Assembly: GCF_000463015.1 (NCBI RefSeq)
Contig: NC_022247.1
Location: 4,588,001 to 4,652,000, forward strand
Direction: 5' to 3'
DNA from: Variovorax paradoxus B4
GTDB taxonomy: Bacteria; Pseudomonadota; Gammaproteobacteria; Burkholderiales; Burkholderiaceae_C
DNA length: 64,000 nucleotides
Positions within the stretch are counted from its first letter, which is position 1; every line of letters begins with the position of its first letter. Position numbers and translations under genes: made by a program. Shown here one piece after another: positions 36,877 through 48,633 of the stretch. The notes below the pieces were generated by a model. That model saw nothing but the letters and a program-made list of their open reading frames with translations, made no database searches and had not been told where the DNA came from.

Positions 36877-37392
36877 ATGAGCCACGACCACGACGGTCAT
36901 TCCGACGGCCATGCGCATGACGGCAAGGCTACGCCGGCCTGGAAGCACGATGGCGTGCGCGTGATCGCGGCCCACCAGCTCGACGTCAACACGGCCCAGA
37001 CGCCCGGCATGAACCGGGCCGCGGCCATCGACTTTGCGCGCGTCGGCGCGCAGAAGCTCTGGGCCGGCACCGTCACCATCCATGCCGATGCCAAAACCGG
37101 CGCCCACCACCACGGGCACCTCGAATCGGTGATCTACGTGGTGCGCGGCCGGGCCCGCATGCGCTGGGGCGAGAAGCTCGAGTTCACGGCCGAGGCTGGC
37201 CCGGGCGACTTCATCTATGTGCCGCCGTACGTGCCGCACCAGGAAATCAACGCCAGCGCCACCGAGTCGCTCGAATGCGTGCTGTGCCGCAGCGACGGCG
37301 AGGCGGTGGCCGTGAACCTCGACATCGAACCGGTGGAGAAACCCGAATCGGTGCTGTGGGTCGACCCGACCCATCCGCACGGCGGCGTCTGA
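36877..37392 (+). CDS. Cupin-domain protein
   Basis: A 171-aa single-domain cupin. The His-rich N-terminus (HDHDGHSDGHAHDG) may bind metal. The cupin metal-site motif lies at about residues 79-95 (GAHHHGHLESVIYVVRGRAR), and the second motif region is GDFIYVPPYVPHQEIN. It is probably a metal-dependent sensor, isomerase or dioxygenase-like protein, but the substrate cannot be deduced. A GTG at 36868 is an alternative start; neither start has a clear ribosome site. It lies 15 bp after grxD. Confidence 0.8.
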   Translation: MSHDHDGHSDGHAHDGKATPAWKHDGVRVIAAHQLDVNTAQTPGMNRAAAIDFARVGAQKLWAGTVTIHADAKTGAHHHGHLESVIYVVRGRARMRWGEKLEFTAEAGPGDFIYVPPYVPHQEINASATESLECVLCRSDGEAVAVNLDIEPVEKPESVLWVDPTHPHGGV

Positions 37393-37444
37393 TCGCTTTT
37401 CCCGGGCCGAGTCATGGCACCATGGCATTCTTCGCCGTGCCACC

Positions 37445-38728
37445 ATGACTCTCACCCAAAGCCTGCTCATCATCGTCCTGTTGATCGCGATGAGCGCGTT
37501 CTTCTCCCTTGCCGAAATCACGCTGGCCGCCTCGCGCCGCCTGCGCCTGCGTCAGATGGCCGACGAGGGCGATGCCCGGGCCGAGCGCGTGCTGCGCGTG
37601 CAGGAGCAGCCGGGCCACTACTTCACCGTGGTGCAGATCGGCCTCAACGCGGTGGCGATCCTCGGCGGCGTGGTGGGCGAGGGCTCGCTCAGCCCCTACT
37701 TCGCGCGTTTCTTCGAGGGCTGGATGAGCGTGGAGGCCTCGGAGAACGTGGCTTTCCTGTGCTCGTTCATCATCGTCATCGCGGTGTTCCTGGTGTTCGC
37801 CGACCTGTTCCCCAAGCGCCTCGGCATGAGCGACCCGGAGCGCATCGCGGTTCGCATGGTCGGCCCGATGCTGGTGCTGATCACCACCTTCAAGCCGCTG
37901 GTGTGGTTTTTCACGCGCTCCACCGACATGCTCTTCAAGCTGCTGGGCATGCCGCTGGTGCGCGACGACAAGATCACCTCGGCCGACATCCTGGCCATGA
38001 CCGAAGCCGGCGCGCGCGCGGGCGTGCTCGCAGTGCGCGAGCAGCAGGTGATCGCCAACGTGTTCGAACTTGACACGCGGCTGGTCAGCAGCGTGATGAC
38101 GGTGCGCGACAACATCGCCTGGTTCCTGCATGACGACCCCGAGTCGGTGCTGCGGGCGCGCATCGTGGCCGAGCCTTTTTCGGCCTACCCGGTGTGCGAC
38201 GGCGACATCGACCATGTGCTCGGCTACGTCGACGCCAAGGACATGTTCCAGCGCGTGCTGAGCGGCCAGCCGCTGGCCTTCGACCAGGGCCTGACGCTGC
38301 ACAAGGCGCTGGTCATCCCCGACCGGCTCTCGCTCACCGAGGTGCTCGAGCAGTTCCAGCAGGCGCATGAAGACTTCGCGATCATCGTCAACGAATACAG
38401 CCTGGTGGTGGGCGTGATCACGCTCAACGACGTGATGAGCACGGTGATGGGCGACCTCGTCTCCATGCCCGACGAGGAACAGATCGTGAAGCGCGACGAG
38501 AATTCGTGGCTGATCGACGGCGTCACGCCGATCCAGGATGTGCAGCGCGCGCTGCACATCGATGAAATGCCGCATCCGGACGACTACGAAACGCTGGCCG
38601 GCTTCCTGATGGTGATGCTGCGGCGCGTGCCCAAGCGCACCGACAGCGTGAGCTGGGGCGGCTACACCTTCGAGGTGATGGACGTCGACAGCTACCGCAT
38701 CGACCAGGTGATGGTCACGAAAACCTAG
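37445..38728 (+). CDS. paeA: CNNM/CorC-family membrane protein, PaeA (YtfL)-like
   Basis: A 427-aa protein with an N-terminal CNNM (DUF21) membrane domain (~1-175, three to four segments), two CBS domains (~195-325) and a C-terminal CorC/HlyC domain. Long stretches such as FTVVQIGLNAVAILGG, RDENSWLIDG and VPKRTDSV closely recall E. coli YtfL (PaeA), a putrescine/cadaverine exporter. Relatives also act in magnesium or cobalt efflux, so the substrate is inferred. It converges on the lytic transglycosylase gene, 7 bp away. Confidence 0.85.
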   Translation: MTLTQSLLIIVLLIAMSAFFSLAEITLAASRRLRLRQMADEGDARAERVLRVQEQPGHYFTVVQIGLNAVAILGGVVGEGSLSPYFARFFEGWMSVEASENVAFLCSFIIVIAVFLVFADLFPKRLGMSDPERIAVRMVGPMLVLITTFKPLVWFFTRSTDMLFKLLGMPLVRDDKITSADILAMTEAGARAGVLAVREQQVIANVFELDTRLVSSVMTVRDNIAWFLHDDPESVLRARIVAEPFSAYPVCDGDIDHVLGYVDAKDMFQRVLSGQPLAFDQGLTLHKALVIPDRLSLTEVLEQFQQAHEDFAIIVNEYSLVVGVITLNDVMSTVMGDLVSMPDEEQIVKRDENSWLIDGVTPIQDVQRALHIDEMPHPDDYETLAGFLMVMLRRVPKRTDSVSWGGYTFEVMDVDSYRIDQVMVTKT

Positions 38729-38735
38729 CTCGCCC

Positions 38736-39391
38736 TCAGGCGGCCGAGCGGTCCCTGTCCACGAAGGTCCAGAGGCGCTGGTTCGCGAACACGGCGTTGG
38801 GGTACGGTGCCTTGCCGCGGCTGCCGTTGTAGCGCCCGAGGGTCATGTACAGGTCGCCGTTCTCGCGGTCGAGGTAGTGGCGCAGGATGACGCAGCCGAA
38901 GCGCAGGTTGGTTTGCATGTGGAACAGCTTGGCCGGGTCGCTGTCGCCGATCACGCGGGTCCAGAACGGCATGACCTGCATGTAGCCACGCGCACCTGCG
39001 CTGGACACCGCGAACTTGCGGAAGTTGCTCTCGACCTGGACCAGCCCCAGCACCAGGCTCACGTCCAGGCCCGAGCGCTTGCTCTCGTACCAGACGGTCT
39101 GCAGGAATTCCTTGCGCGTGGGCCAGTCGGCGATCTTCTTCTTGAGGCGTTCGCTCATTTCGCCCAGCCAGCGCAGGTAGATCAGGCGGGCCTCTGTGTT
39201 CGAGAACTCGGGCACCGGCGGCGCCTTGTTGTGCACGGCCGAACTCAGCGCGGTGCGCACCGAGTCGATCAGCGGTTCCTCGATCTGCGCGCCGGCGAGG
39301 GCGACCCGCGGCAGCGACAGCACCGTCAGGGCGCCCGCCGCCGCGGCGCCGCCCACTAGGCACCGGCGTCGCGAGAGGCCGCCCTCCAGGC

Positions 39392-39395
<4 letters not shown>
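38736..39395 (-). CDS. Lytic transglycosylase with twin-arginine signal
   Basis: A 219-aa periplasmic enzyme expected to cleave the MurNAc-GlcNAc bond of peptidoglycan with formation of 1,6-anhydromuramic acid. The N-terminus has a twin-arginine-like signal ([20 protein letters not shown], cut near residue 34). The SLT domain (~92-210) has [20 protein letters not shown] with the catalytic Glu near 122. Its ATG overlaps the proS stop by 4 bp, so it is translationally coupled to a tRNA synthetase, a pairing with no clear functional logic. Confidence 0.9.
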
Positions 39396-41137
<1,742 letters not shown>

Positions 41138-41226
41138 CGGGATCGCGCTGGTGGATTCAAAAATCGTGGGGAAGACGGATGCCGGCGGAGAGACCTCCGG
41201 GAACCCGCGGGCCTCGAACTGGCCGC

Positions 41227-41254
41227 TTGCCGTGTGCAACCCGGCATGCATAAT
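41227..41254 (+). promoter_or_regulatory. Possible sigma70 promoter for rppH
   Basis: TTGCCG (41227-41232) and CATAAT (41249-41254) are 16 bases apart, 30 bases before the rppH ATG. Both hexamers match four or five of six consensus bases. It is the best sigma70-like element in the proS-rppH divergent gap. Confidence 0.35.
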
Positions 41255-41283
41255 CGACTCAGTTCAAAAATTGGGGTTTGATT

Positions 41284-41955
41284 ATGCTCGACCGGGACGG
41301 CTTCAGGCCCAACGTCGGCATCATCCTGCTCAACCAGAGAAACCAGGTTTTCTGGGGCAAACGCATACGCACGCATTCCTGGCAGTTTCCGCAAGGCGGC
41401 ATAGACCGCGGCGAAAGTCCCGAGCAAGCCATGTTCCGGGAACTGCACGAGGAAGTCGGGCTCCATCCGGAGCACGTGCGCATCGTGGCCCGTACCCGTG
41501 ACTGGTTGCGCTACGAGGTGCCGGATCGGTTCATTCGCCGTGACGCACGGGGCCACTACAAGGGCCAGAAGCAAATCTGGTATTTGCTGCAATTGATCGG
41601 TCACGACTGGGATCTGAACCTGCGCGCGACCGACCACCCCGAATTCGACGCCTGGCGATGGCACGACTACTGGGTGCCGCTCGATGTGGTCGTCGAATTC
41701 AAACGCGGCGTCTACGAGATGGCACTGACCGAGCTTGCTCGCTACCTGCCACGGCAGGATTTCCGCAACCGCTTCCTGCGCAGCAACGTGCGCGCCCGCG
41801 AATTCGAGCGCCACACGCCGGATGGCGGCGCGCCCGCGGGGCTGGACCTGCCGCCTGGTGGCAGTTTCGACCCGCATCCCGACATTACTTCTGCGAGCGA
41901 TGACCCTTCCCCTCCTCCCCACAACAAAGCGCCCTTCTTTCCGTCGCAACGCTGA
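41284..41955 (+). CDS. rppH: RNA pyrophosphohydrolase RppH
   Basis: RppH removes pyrophosphate from the 5' end of triphosphorylated mRNA and so starts RNase E-dependent decay. The 223-aa product begins [17 protein letters not shown], as in other RppH proteins. Its complete Nudix box lies at ~38-60 ([20 protein letters not shown] followed by VGL). The C-terminal third is longer and more variable than in E. coli. ATG 41284 is preferred over a TTG two codons upstream. The 3' end overlaps the start of the next gene by 56 bp. Confidence 0.95.
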   Translation: MLDRDGFRPNVGIILLNQRNQVFWGKRIRTHSWQFPQGGIDRGESPEQAMFRELHEEVGLHPEHVRIVARTRDWLRYEVPDRFIRRDARGHYKGQKQIWYLLQLIGHDWDLNLRATDHPEFDAWRWHDYWVPLDVVVEFKRGVYEMALTELARYLPRQDFRNRFLRSNVRAREFERHTPDGGAPAGLDLPPGGSFDPHPDITSASDDPSPPPHNKAPFFPSQR

Positions 41956-42496
41956 GGGCGCCCTGCTCGTCGTGTGCCTGGCCCTGCTTGCCGGATGCGC
42001 ATCCGGCACGCACGACACGGACAACCCCGACTGGGCGCAGGCCGGCATGCAGCCGGCGCCCAAGCGCTACGAGACCGACGCCGAATGGAAGGAAACCGAG
42101 GCCCCGCCCCCGCCCGCCTTCGACGAAAAGCGTCTCGAGCCGATCTCGATGCCGCCCTACATGAGCCTGAAGTTCGGCGTCGATCCGAAAACCATTGCCA
42201 TCACCCGCGACGGCATCGTGCGCTACGTGGTGGTGGCACAGAACCGCAACGGCGGCGGCGTCAACGCGTTCTACGAAGGGGTGCGTTGCTCGACCGGGGA
42301 AATGAAGAGCTACGCCCGCTACAACAACGGCGCCTGGCAGGAAACGAAGACGCTGGAGTGGAAGCGCATCAGCGACCTGAACTCGCGCTACGCCATGGCG
42401 CTGTCGAGCCAGGCGCTGTGCCGCGGCAATGCGCCGCGCAATTCGGTCGGAGAGATGGTCCAGAACCTGCGCAACCCGGTTCGGGAAGTGCAGTAA
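41900..42496 (+). CDS. CNP1-like family lipoprotein
   Basis: A 198-aa predicted lipoprotein with a long basic N-region and lipobox LLAGC (Cys33). The mature part has the pattern of the CNP1-like family ([20 protein letters not shown], then VEWKR-type and [11 protein letters not shown] blocks), first noted in Neisseria and common in betaproteobacteria. Function is unknown. The only fitting start, ATG 41900, lies inside the rppH 3' end in another frame. It converges on proB with a small GC hairpin between. Confidence 0.8.
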   Translation: MTLPLLPTTKRPSFRRNAEGALLVVCLALLAGCASGTHDTDNPDWAQAGMQPAPKRYETDAEWKETEAPPPPAFDEKRLEPISMPPYMSLKFGVDPKTIAITRDGIVRYVVVAQNRNGGGVNAFYEGVRCSTGEMKSYARYNNGAWQETKTLEWKRISDLNSRYAMALSSQALCRGNAPRNSVGEMVQNLRNPVREVQ

Positions 42497-42504
42497 TGAA
42501 CCGA

Positions 42505-42521
42505 CGGGGCCCGGCGCCCCG
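42505..42521. terminator. GC hairpin between convergent CNP1-like gene and proB
   Basis: CGGGGC (42505-42510), a five-base loop and GCCCCG (42516-42521) form a 6-bp stem in the 31-bp gap between two convergent genes. There is no T-run on either side, so it is only a possible bidirectional terminator. Confidence 0.35.
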
Positions 42522-42527
42522 CCTTCA

Positions 42528-43667
42528 TCAGCCGCGCATCAGCACCATGTTGTCGCGGTGGACCATTTCCGGCTCCGCCACGTAACCCAGCAGGCGCTCG
42601 AATTCCGACGAGGGCTTGCGGCACAGCAGACGGGCCTCGACGCTCGAGTAATTGGCAAGGCCGCGAGCGAGTTCCACGCCATCGATGTCGCGCACGGCGA
42701 TCACGTCGCCGCGCGAAAACTCTCCCGAGACGCCGGTCATGCCGATCGGCAGCAGGCTCTTGCCCTCGGCGCGCACCTTGGCCGCCGCGCCGGCATCGAC
42801 GGTGACCGCGCCGCGCAACTGCAGGTGATCGGCCATCCAGCGCTTGCGCGCCTGGTGCTTGGCCGTCTGCGCCACCAGCAGCGTGCCGATGGATTCGCCG
42901 CGCGTCAGGCGCAGCAGGGCGTCGGGCTCGCGGCCCCAGGCGATCACGGTGGAGGCGCCCGAGCCGGCGGCGCGCTTGGCCGCAAGGATCTTGGTGATCA
43001 TGCCGCCGCGCCCGAGGCTGGAGCCCGCCCCGCCCGCCATCGCTTCGAGGGCCGGGTCGCCGGCCGCCGCCTCGTGCACGAACTTCGCGTCCGGATCCTT
43101 GCGCGGGTCGGCCGTGTAGAGGCCCTTCTGGTCCGTCAGGATGACCAGCGCGTCGGCTTCGACCAGGTTGGCCACGAGCGCGCCCAGCGTGTCGTTGTCG
43201 CCGAACTTGATCTCGTCGTTGACGACGGTGTCGTTCTCGTTGATGACCGGCACCACGCCCAGCCCGAGCAGCGTGACGAGGGTCGAGCGCGCATTGAGAT
43301 AACGCTCGCGGTCGGCCAGGTCGGCATGGGTGAGCAGCACCTGGGCGCTGCCGATCTGGTTCTCGCGCAGCTTGGTCTCGTACATCTGAGCCAGGCCCAT
43401 CTGCCCGACGGCCGCTGCGGCCTGGAGTTCATGCACCTCGTGCGGCCGCGTACGCCAGCCGAGGCGCTTCATGCCTTCGGCAATGGCGCCGCTCGACACC
43501 ATCACGACCTCGCGGCCGCCCTGCACCAGCACCGCCAACTGCCGGCACCATTCGCCGATGGCAGCCTCGTCGAGACCGCGCCCCTCGTTGGTCACGAGGC
43601 TGGAGCCCACCTTGACGACGATACGGCGGGCATCCCGCAAGGCAGTGGATCCGGAGTTCGAGGTCAT
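42528..43667 (-). CDS. proB: Glutamate 5-kinase ProB
   Basis: ProB phosphorylates glutamate in the first step of proline synthesis. The 379-aa product has the amino-acid kinase fold ([16 protein letters not shown] near residue 16; [18 protein letters not shown] near 54; [20 protein letters not shown]). A C-terminal PUA domain occupies ~285-370. It lies 42 bp after obgE, the usual order in betaproteobacteria. Confidence 0.97.
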   Translation of the reverse strand: MTSNSGSTALRDARRIVVKVGSSLVTNEGRGLDEAAIGEWCRQLAVLVQGGREVVMVSSGAIAEGMKRLGWRTRPHEVHELQAAAAVGQMGLAQMYETKLRENQIGSAQVLLTHADLADRERYLNARSTLVTLLGLGVVPVINENDTVVNDEIKFGDNDTLGALVANLVEADALVILTDQKGLYTADPRKDPDAKFVHEAAAGDPALEAMAGGAGSSLGRGGMITKILAAKRAAGSGASTVIAWGREPDALLRLTRGESIGTLLVAQTAKHQARKRWMADHLQLRGAVTVDAGAAAKVRAEGKSLLPIGMTGVSGEFSRGDVIAVRDIDGVELARGLANYSSVEARLLCRKPSSEFERLLGYVAEPEMVHRDNMVLMRG

Positions 43668-43709
43668 TGGAGGGCGTAGCGGTCGTGAATGCAGCGTGTT
43701 GGTGGGCGG

Positions 43710-45126
<1,417 letters not shown>

Positions 45127-45138
45127 GGAATCTGCTCC

Positions 45139-45450
45139 TTAGCCGGCGATCGCGCCGATTTGCAGTTCGGTGAACTGCTGGCGATGGCCTTGACGTTTCT
45201 GATAGTGCTTGCGACGGCGCATCTTGAAGATGCCGACCTTGTCGTGCTTGCCGTGCGACAGTACCGTGACTGTCACCGTTGCGCCGGACACCAGGGGCGT
45301 ACCGATCTTGATTTCGCTGCCGTTGCCGACTGCAAGAACCTGATCGATCACGATTTCCTGGCCTACATCCGCAGCAATCTGTTCTACTTTAATTTTTTCG
45401 CCGGAAGCAACGCGATACTGCTTGCCGCCGGTTTTTATGACCGCGTACAT
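45139..45450 (-). CDS. rplU: 50S ribosomal protein L21
   Basis: The 103-aa product begins [20 protein letters not shown] and ends with [17 protein letters not shown], the L21 signature region. ATG 45450 has AAGAGG upstream. It is the first gene of the rplU-rpmA-obgE-proB series and diverges from ispB. Confidence 0.98.
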   Translation of the reverse strand: MYAVIKTGGKQYRVASGEKIKVEQIAADVGQEIVIDQVLAVGNGSEIKIGTPLVSGATVTVTVLSHGKHDKVGIFKMRRRKHYQKRQGHRQQFTELQIGAIAG

Positions 45451-45499
45451 GTGAACCTCTTAAGGAATGAGCTCTACGGCGAATTCCGCAGAGCCCTAG

Positions 45500-45508
45500 A
45501 TTCTAGCA
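45500..45508 (-). promoter_or_regulatory. Extended -10 promoter element for rplU
   Basis: On the minus strand TGCTAGAAT (45508-45500) is an extended -10 (TGn plus TAGAAT). It would give a leader of about 43 bases before rplU. A -35 is not clear, as is usual for extended -10 promoters. Confidence 0.45.
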
Positions 45509-45570
45509 CGGTTTGCATGCGCTAACATGGTTCGAGCGGGAGGGCCGCCGGGAGGCCGCGCGCTCCTCCC

Positions 45571-45576
45571 TATAAT
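45571..45576 (+). promoter_or_regulatory. TATAAT -10 element for ispB
   Basis: A perfect TATAAT lies 17 bases before the ispB GTG start, which implies a leader of only about 10 bases. A GGGAGG/CCTCCC stem occupies the -35 region directly upstream, and no -35 hexamer is visible. Confidence 0.4.
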
Positions 45577-45593
45577 CTGCGCCTTCCGGCCTT

Positions 45594-46631
45594 GTGCCGC
45601 TGTCACTTTCGCATTCAGACGCGCCGCGCGCAAACGCCTTGCCAGTTCACGCCGCCGATACCTCCCCCACCGCCACCGTGCTGGATTTGATCGCCGGCGA
45701 CATGGTCGAAGTCGACCGTGTGATTGCGCAGCGCCTCGACACCGGCGTGCCCCTGGTCAGCCAGGTTTCGAAGTACATCATCTCCGCCGGCGGCAAACGC
45801 CTGCGCCCGGCGCTGCTGCTCCTCATGTCGGGCGCGCTCGGCTACACGGGCGAGCAGCGCTTCAACCTGGCGGCGGTGGTGGAATTCATCCACACGGCCA
45901 CCCTGCTGCACGACGACGTCGTCGACGAATCGACCCTGCGGCGCGGGCGCCCGACGGCCAACGAATCGTTCGGCAACCCGGCCAGCGTGCTGGTGGGCGA
46001 CTTCCTTTATTCGCGCGCCTTCCAGATGATGTTGGATGCAAACAACATGCGCATCATGCAGATTCTGGCCGAGGCGACCAACGTGATCGCGGAAGGCGAA
46101 GTGCTCCAGCTGATGAACATGCACGACGCGACGCTGGACGAATCGGCCTACCTGCGCGTGATCCGCTCCAAGACCGCCAAGCTTTTCGAGGCCAGCACAC
46201 GGCTCGCCGCCGTGCTGGCGGGCGCCACGCCCGAAGTCGAGGAAGCCTGCGCCACCTACGGCCAGGCCCTGGGCACGGCCTTCCAGGTGATCGACGACGT
46301 GCTCGACTACGCCGGCGACGCACACGAAACGGGAAAGAACGTGGGCGACGACCTGCGCGAAGGCAAGACCACGCTGCCGCTGATCTTCGCCATGCGGCGC
46401 GGCAGCCCTGCCCAGGCGACGCTGGTGCGTGCAGCCATCGAGGCCGGCGACACCGCCCAGCTGGGCAAGATCGTCGAAATCGTCCACGCCACCGGCGCCC
46501 TGGAAGCCTCGCGCGCCGCCGCGGCCGACGAGGCAAAGCGCGCAATTCACGCATTGCGCGACTTTCCGTCCAATTTGCATGCCGACGGTTTGCTACAATT
46601 GGCAGCTCAGTTGCTTGAGCGACGTGCCTGA
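45594..46631 (+). CDS. ispB: Octaprenyl (polyprenyl) diphosphate synthase
   Basis: IspB makes the long isoprenoid tail of ubiquinone. The 345-aa product has the trans-prenyltransferase motifs: first Asp-rich LLHDDVVDE near residue 105, second VIDDVLDYAGD near 235, and GGKRLRPALLLL near 65. The start is GTG 45594. It diverges from rplU and is followed by tRNA-Pro. Chain length cannot be read reliably from sequence; octaprenyl is assumed from the usual ubiquinone-8 of the group. Confidence 0.93.
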   Translation: MPLSLSHSDAPRANALPVHAADTSPTATVLDLIAGDMVEVDRVIAQRLDTGVPLVSQVSKYIISAGGKRLRPALLLLMSGALGYTGEQRFNLAAVVEFIHTATLLHDDVVDESTLRRGRPTANESFGNPASVLVGDFLYSRAFQMMLDANNMRIMQILAEATNVIAEGEVLQLMNMHDATLDESAYLRVIRSKTAKLFEASTRLAAVLAGATPEVEEACATYGQALGTAFQVIDDVLDYAGDAHETGKNVGDDLREGKTTLPLIFAMRRGSPAQATLVRAAIEAGDTAQLGKIVEIVHATGALEASRAAAADEAKRAIHALRDFPSNLHADGLLQLAAQLLERRA

Positions 46632-46680
46632 ACACCTCACAAGAGTTGGCAAGGACGACTTCTCTTTTTTTGCAACCAAT

Positions 46681-46757
46681 CGGGGTGTAGCTTAGCCTGG
46701 TAGAGCGCTACGTTCGGGACGTAGAGGCCGGAGGTTCGAATCCTCTCACCCCGACCA
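46681..46757 (+). tRNA. tRNA-Pro (anticodon CGG)
   Basis: A 77-base cloverleaf including encoded CCA. The acceptor stem is CGGGGTG/CACCCCG with the C1-G72 pair typical of bacterial tRNA-Pro. The anticodon stem CTACG/CGTAG closes the loop TTCGGGA with anticodon CGG (codon CCG), and the T loop is GGTTCGAATCC. It lies 49 bases after ispB, behind a T-rich stretch. Confidence 0.97.
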
Positions 46758-46769
46758 GCCTTTGGCTGG
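46755..46769 (+). terminator. Small hairpin directly after tRNA-Pro
   Basis: CCAGCC (46755-46760), TTT and GGCTGG (46764-46769) form a 6-bp stem that starts in the encoded CCA. No T-run follows, so it may be a 3'-processing structure or weak terminator. Confidence 0.35.
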
Positions 46770-46781
46770 CACAAATAATGC
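46767..46781 (+). promoter_or_regulatory. Candidate sigma54 (RpoN) promoter upstream of pilB
   Basis: TGGCAC (46767-46772), five bases and ATGC (46778-46781) match the sigma54 -24/-12 consensus TGGCAC-N5-TTGC except for one base, with the required GG-N10-GC spacing. Transcription would start near 46793, about 78 bases before pilB. Sigma54 drives pilin genes in several proteobacteria; its use for pilB here is an inference. Confidence 0.45.
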
Positions 46782-46870
46782 CCGTGCCTGTTGCTGCGTA
46801 GCGATTTACAGGGACGGGTCGTTCAGCGATGATCGTGAAGCACTTTTTCACATCTCTTGCAATTCGCTGA

Positions 46871-48604
46871 ATGGCTGCTGCCGAACTTCCTGTTAAAGAA
46901 AACACGCAAATCGCCCTCCCGGGCCTTGCGCGCGCCTTGGTTTCGGCCGGCAAGCTTCCCGCGAAGACTGCGGAAGACATCTACCAGAAGTCGCTCAACG
47001 GCCGCACCAGCTTCATTGCCGAGCTGACCGGCAGCGGCGCCGTCTCGGCCGCCGACCTCGCCCATACGCTTTCCAGCGCCTTCGGCGCGCCGCTGCTGGA
47101 CCTGGACGCCATCGACCACCAGCGCCTGCCCAAGGACCTGCTTGACCCGAAGCTGTGCCACGCCTACCGGATCGTGGTTCTCAGCAAGCGCAACAACCGT
47201 CTCATTGTTGCAACGGCCGACCCCTCGGACCAGCAGGCGGTGGAAAAGATCAAGTTCGCGTCCCAGATGGGCGTGGACTGGGTCATTGCCGAATACGACA
47301 AGCTGTCGCGCATGATCGAAGCCGCCGCGGTCAGCGCGGCGGAAACCATCAACAGCATCGTCGGCGCCGAGTTCGAGTTCGACGACGTCACGGCGGACAC
47401 CTCGGGCGACGCCAACGAACAGGCGATTGCCGAAGTCGAGGACGCGCCGGTCGTGCGCTTCCTGCACAAGATGCTGCTCGACGGCGTCAGCATGCGGGCC
47501 TCGGACATCCACTTCGAGCCCTACGAGCACAACTACCGCGTGCGCTTTCGCATCGACGGCGAGCTGCGCGAGATCGCGAGCCCGCCCACGCTCATCAAGG
47601 ACAAGCTGGCCTCGCGGATCAAGGTCATTTCACGGCTCGACATTTCCGAGAAGCGCGTGCCGCAGGACGGCCGCATGAAGCTCAAGATCGGTCCCGACCG
47701 GGTCATCGACTTCCGCGTCAGCACGCTGCCCACGCTGTTCGGCGAGAAGATCGTGATCCGTATTCTCGACCCGAGCAGCGCGCGCCTGGGCATCGACGCC
47801 CTGGGCTACGACGCCGACGAAAAGGAGCGCCTGCTGCATGCGATCGGGCGGCCCTACGGCATGGTGCTGGTGACGGGCCCCACCGGTTCGGGCAAGACGG
47901 TTTCGCTCTACACCTGCCTGAACCTGCTGAACCAGCCGGGCGTCAACATCGCAACGGCGGAAGATCCTTCCGAAATCAACCTGCCGGGCGTGAACCAGGT
48001 GAACGTCAACGAGCGTGCCGGACTCACCTTCGCCACGGCGCTGCGCGCCTTCCTGCGGCAGGATCCCGACATCATCATGGTCGGCGAAATCCGGGACCTC
48101 GAAACCGCCGACATCTCGATCAAGGCCGCGCAAACGGGCCACCTGGTCCTCTCGACGCTGCACACCAACGACGCGCCGACCACGCTCACGCGCATGCGGA
48201 ACATGGGCATTGCGCCGTTCAACATTGCCTCCAGCGTGATCCTCATCACCGCGCAGCGGCTCGCGCGGCGCCTGTGCCACATGTGCCGCGCGCCGGCCGA
48301 CGTGCCGCGCCAGGCGCTGCTCGATGCGGGCTTCAGGGAAGAACAGCTCGACGGTACCTGGAAGCCCTATCGGCCGGTCGGCTGCGCGGCGTGCAGCAAC
48401 GGCTACAAGGGCCGGGTCGGCATCTACCAGGTGATGCCGATCTCGGACGCCATCCAGACCATCATCCTGCGCGACGGCAGCGCACAGGACATCGCGCGAC
48501 AGTCCGAGGCCGAGGGCGTGCGCTCGCTGCGGCAGTCCGGGCTGCGAAAAGTCATGCAAGGGCTCACCTCACTCGAAGAAGTGGTGGCGGTCACCAACGA
48601 ATAA
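46871..48604 (+). CDS. pilB: Type IV pilus assembly ATPase PilB
   Basis: PilB is the hexameric extension ATPase of the type IV pilus. The 577-aa product has a GSPII_E N-terminal domain (~20-150) and the secretion ATPase core, with GPTGSGKTVSLYTC (Walker A, ~334), an Asp box, Walker B DIIMVGEIRD and a His box TGHLVLSTLHTNDA. A CxxC pair (CHMC, then CAAC) forms the usual zinc-binding C-domain. pilC follows after 29 bp. Confidence 0.97.
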   Translation: MAAAELPVKENTQIALPGLARALVSAGKLPAKTAEDIYQKSLNGRTSFIAELTGSGAVSAADLAHTLSSAFGAPLLDLDAIDHQRLPKDLLDPKLCHAYRIVVLSKRNNRLIVATADPSDQQAVEKIKFASQMGVDWVIAEYDKLSRMIEAAAVSAAETINSIVGAEFEFDDVTADTSGDANEQAIAEVEDAPVVRFLHKMLLDGVSMRASDIHFEPYEHNYRVRFRIDGELREIASPPTLIKDKLASRIKVISRLDISEKRVPQDGRMKLKIGPDRVIDFRVSTLPTLFGEKIVIRILDPSSARLGIDALGYDADEKERLLHAIGRPYGMVLVTGPTGSGKTVSLYTCLNLLNQPGVNIATAEDPSEINLPGVNQVNVNERAGLTFATALRAFLRQDPDIIMVGEIRDLETADISIKAAQTGHLVLSTLHTNDAPTTLTRMRNMGIAPFNIASSVILITAQRLARRLCHMCRAPADVPRQALLDAGFREEQLDGTWKPYRPVGCAACSNGYKGRVGIYQVMPISDAIQTIILRDGSAQDIARQSEAEGVRSLRQSGLRKVMQGLTSLEEVVAVTNE

Positions 48605-48633
48605 CGAACACACTGCAAGAAATCGGAGATCGA

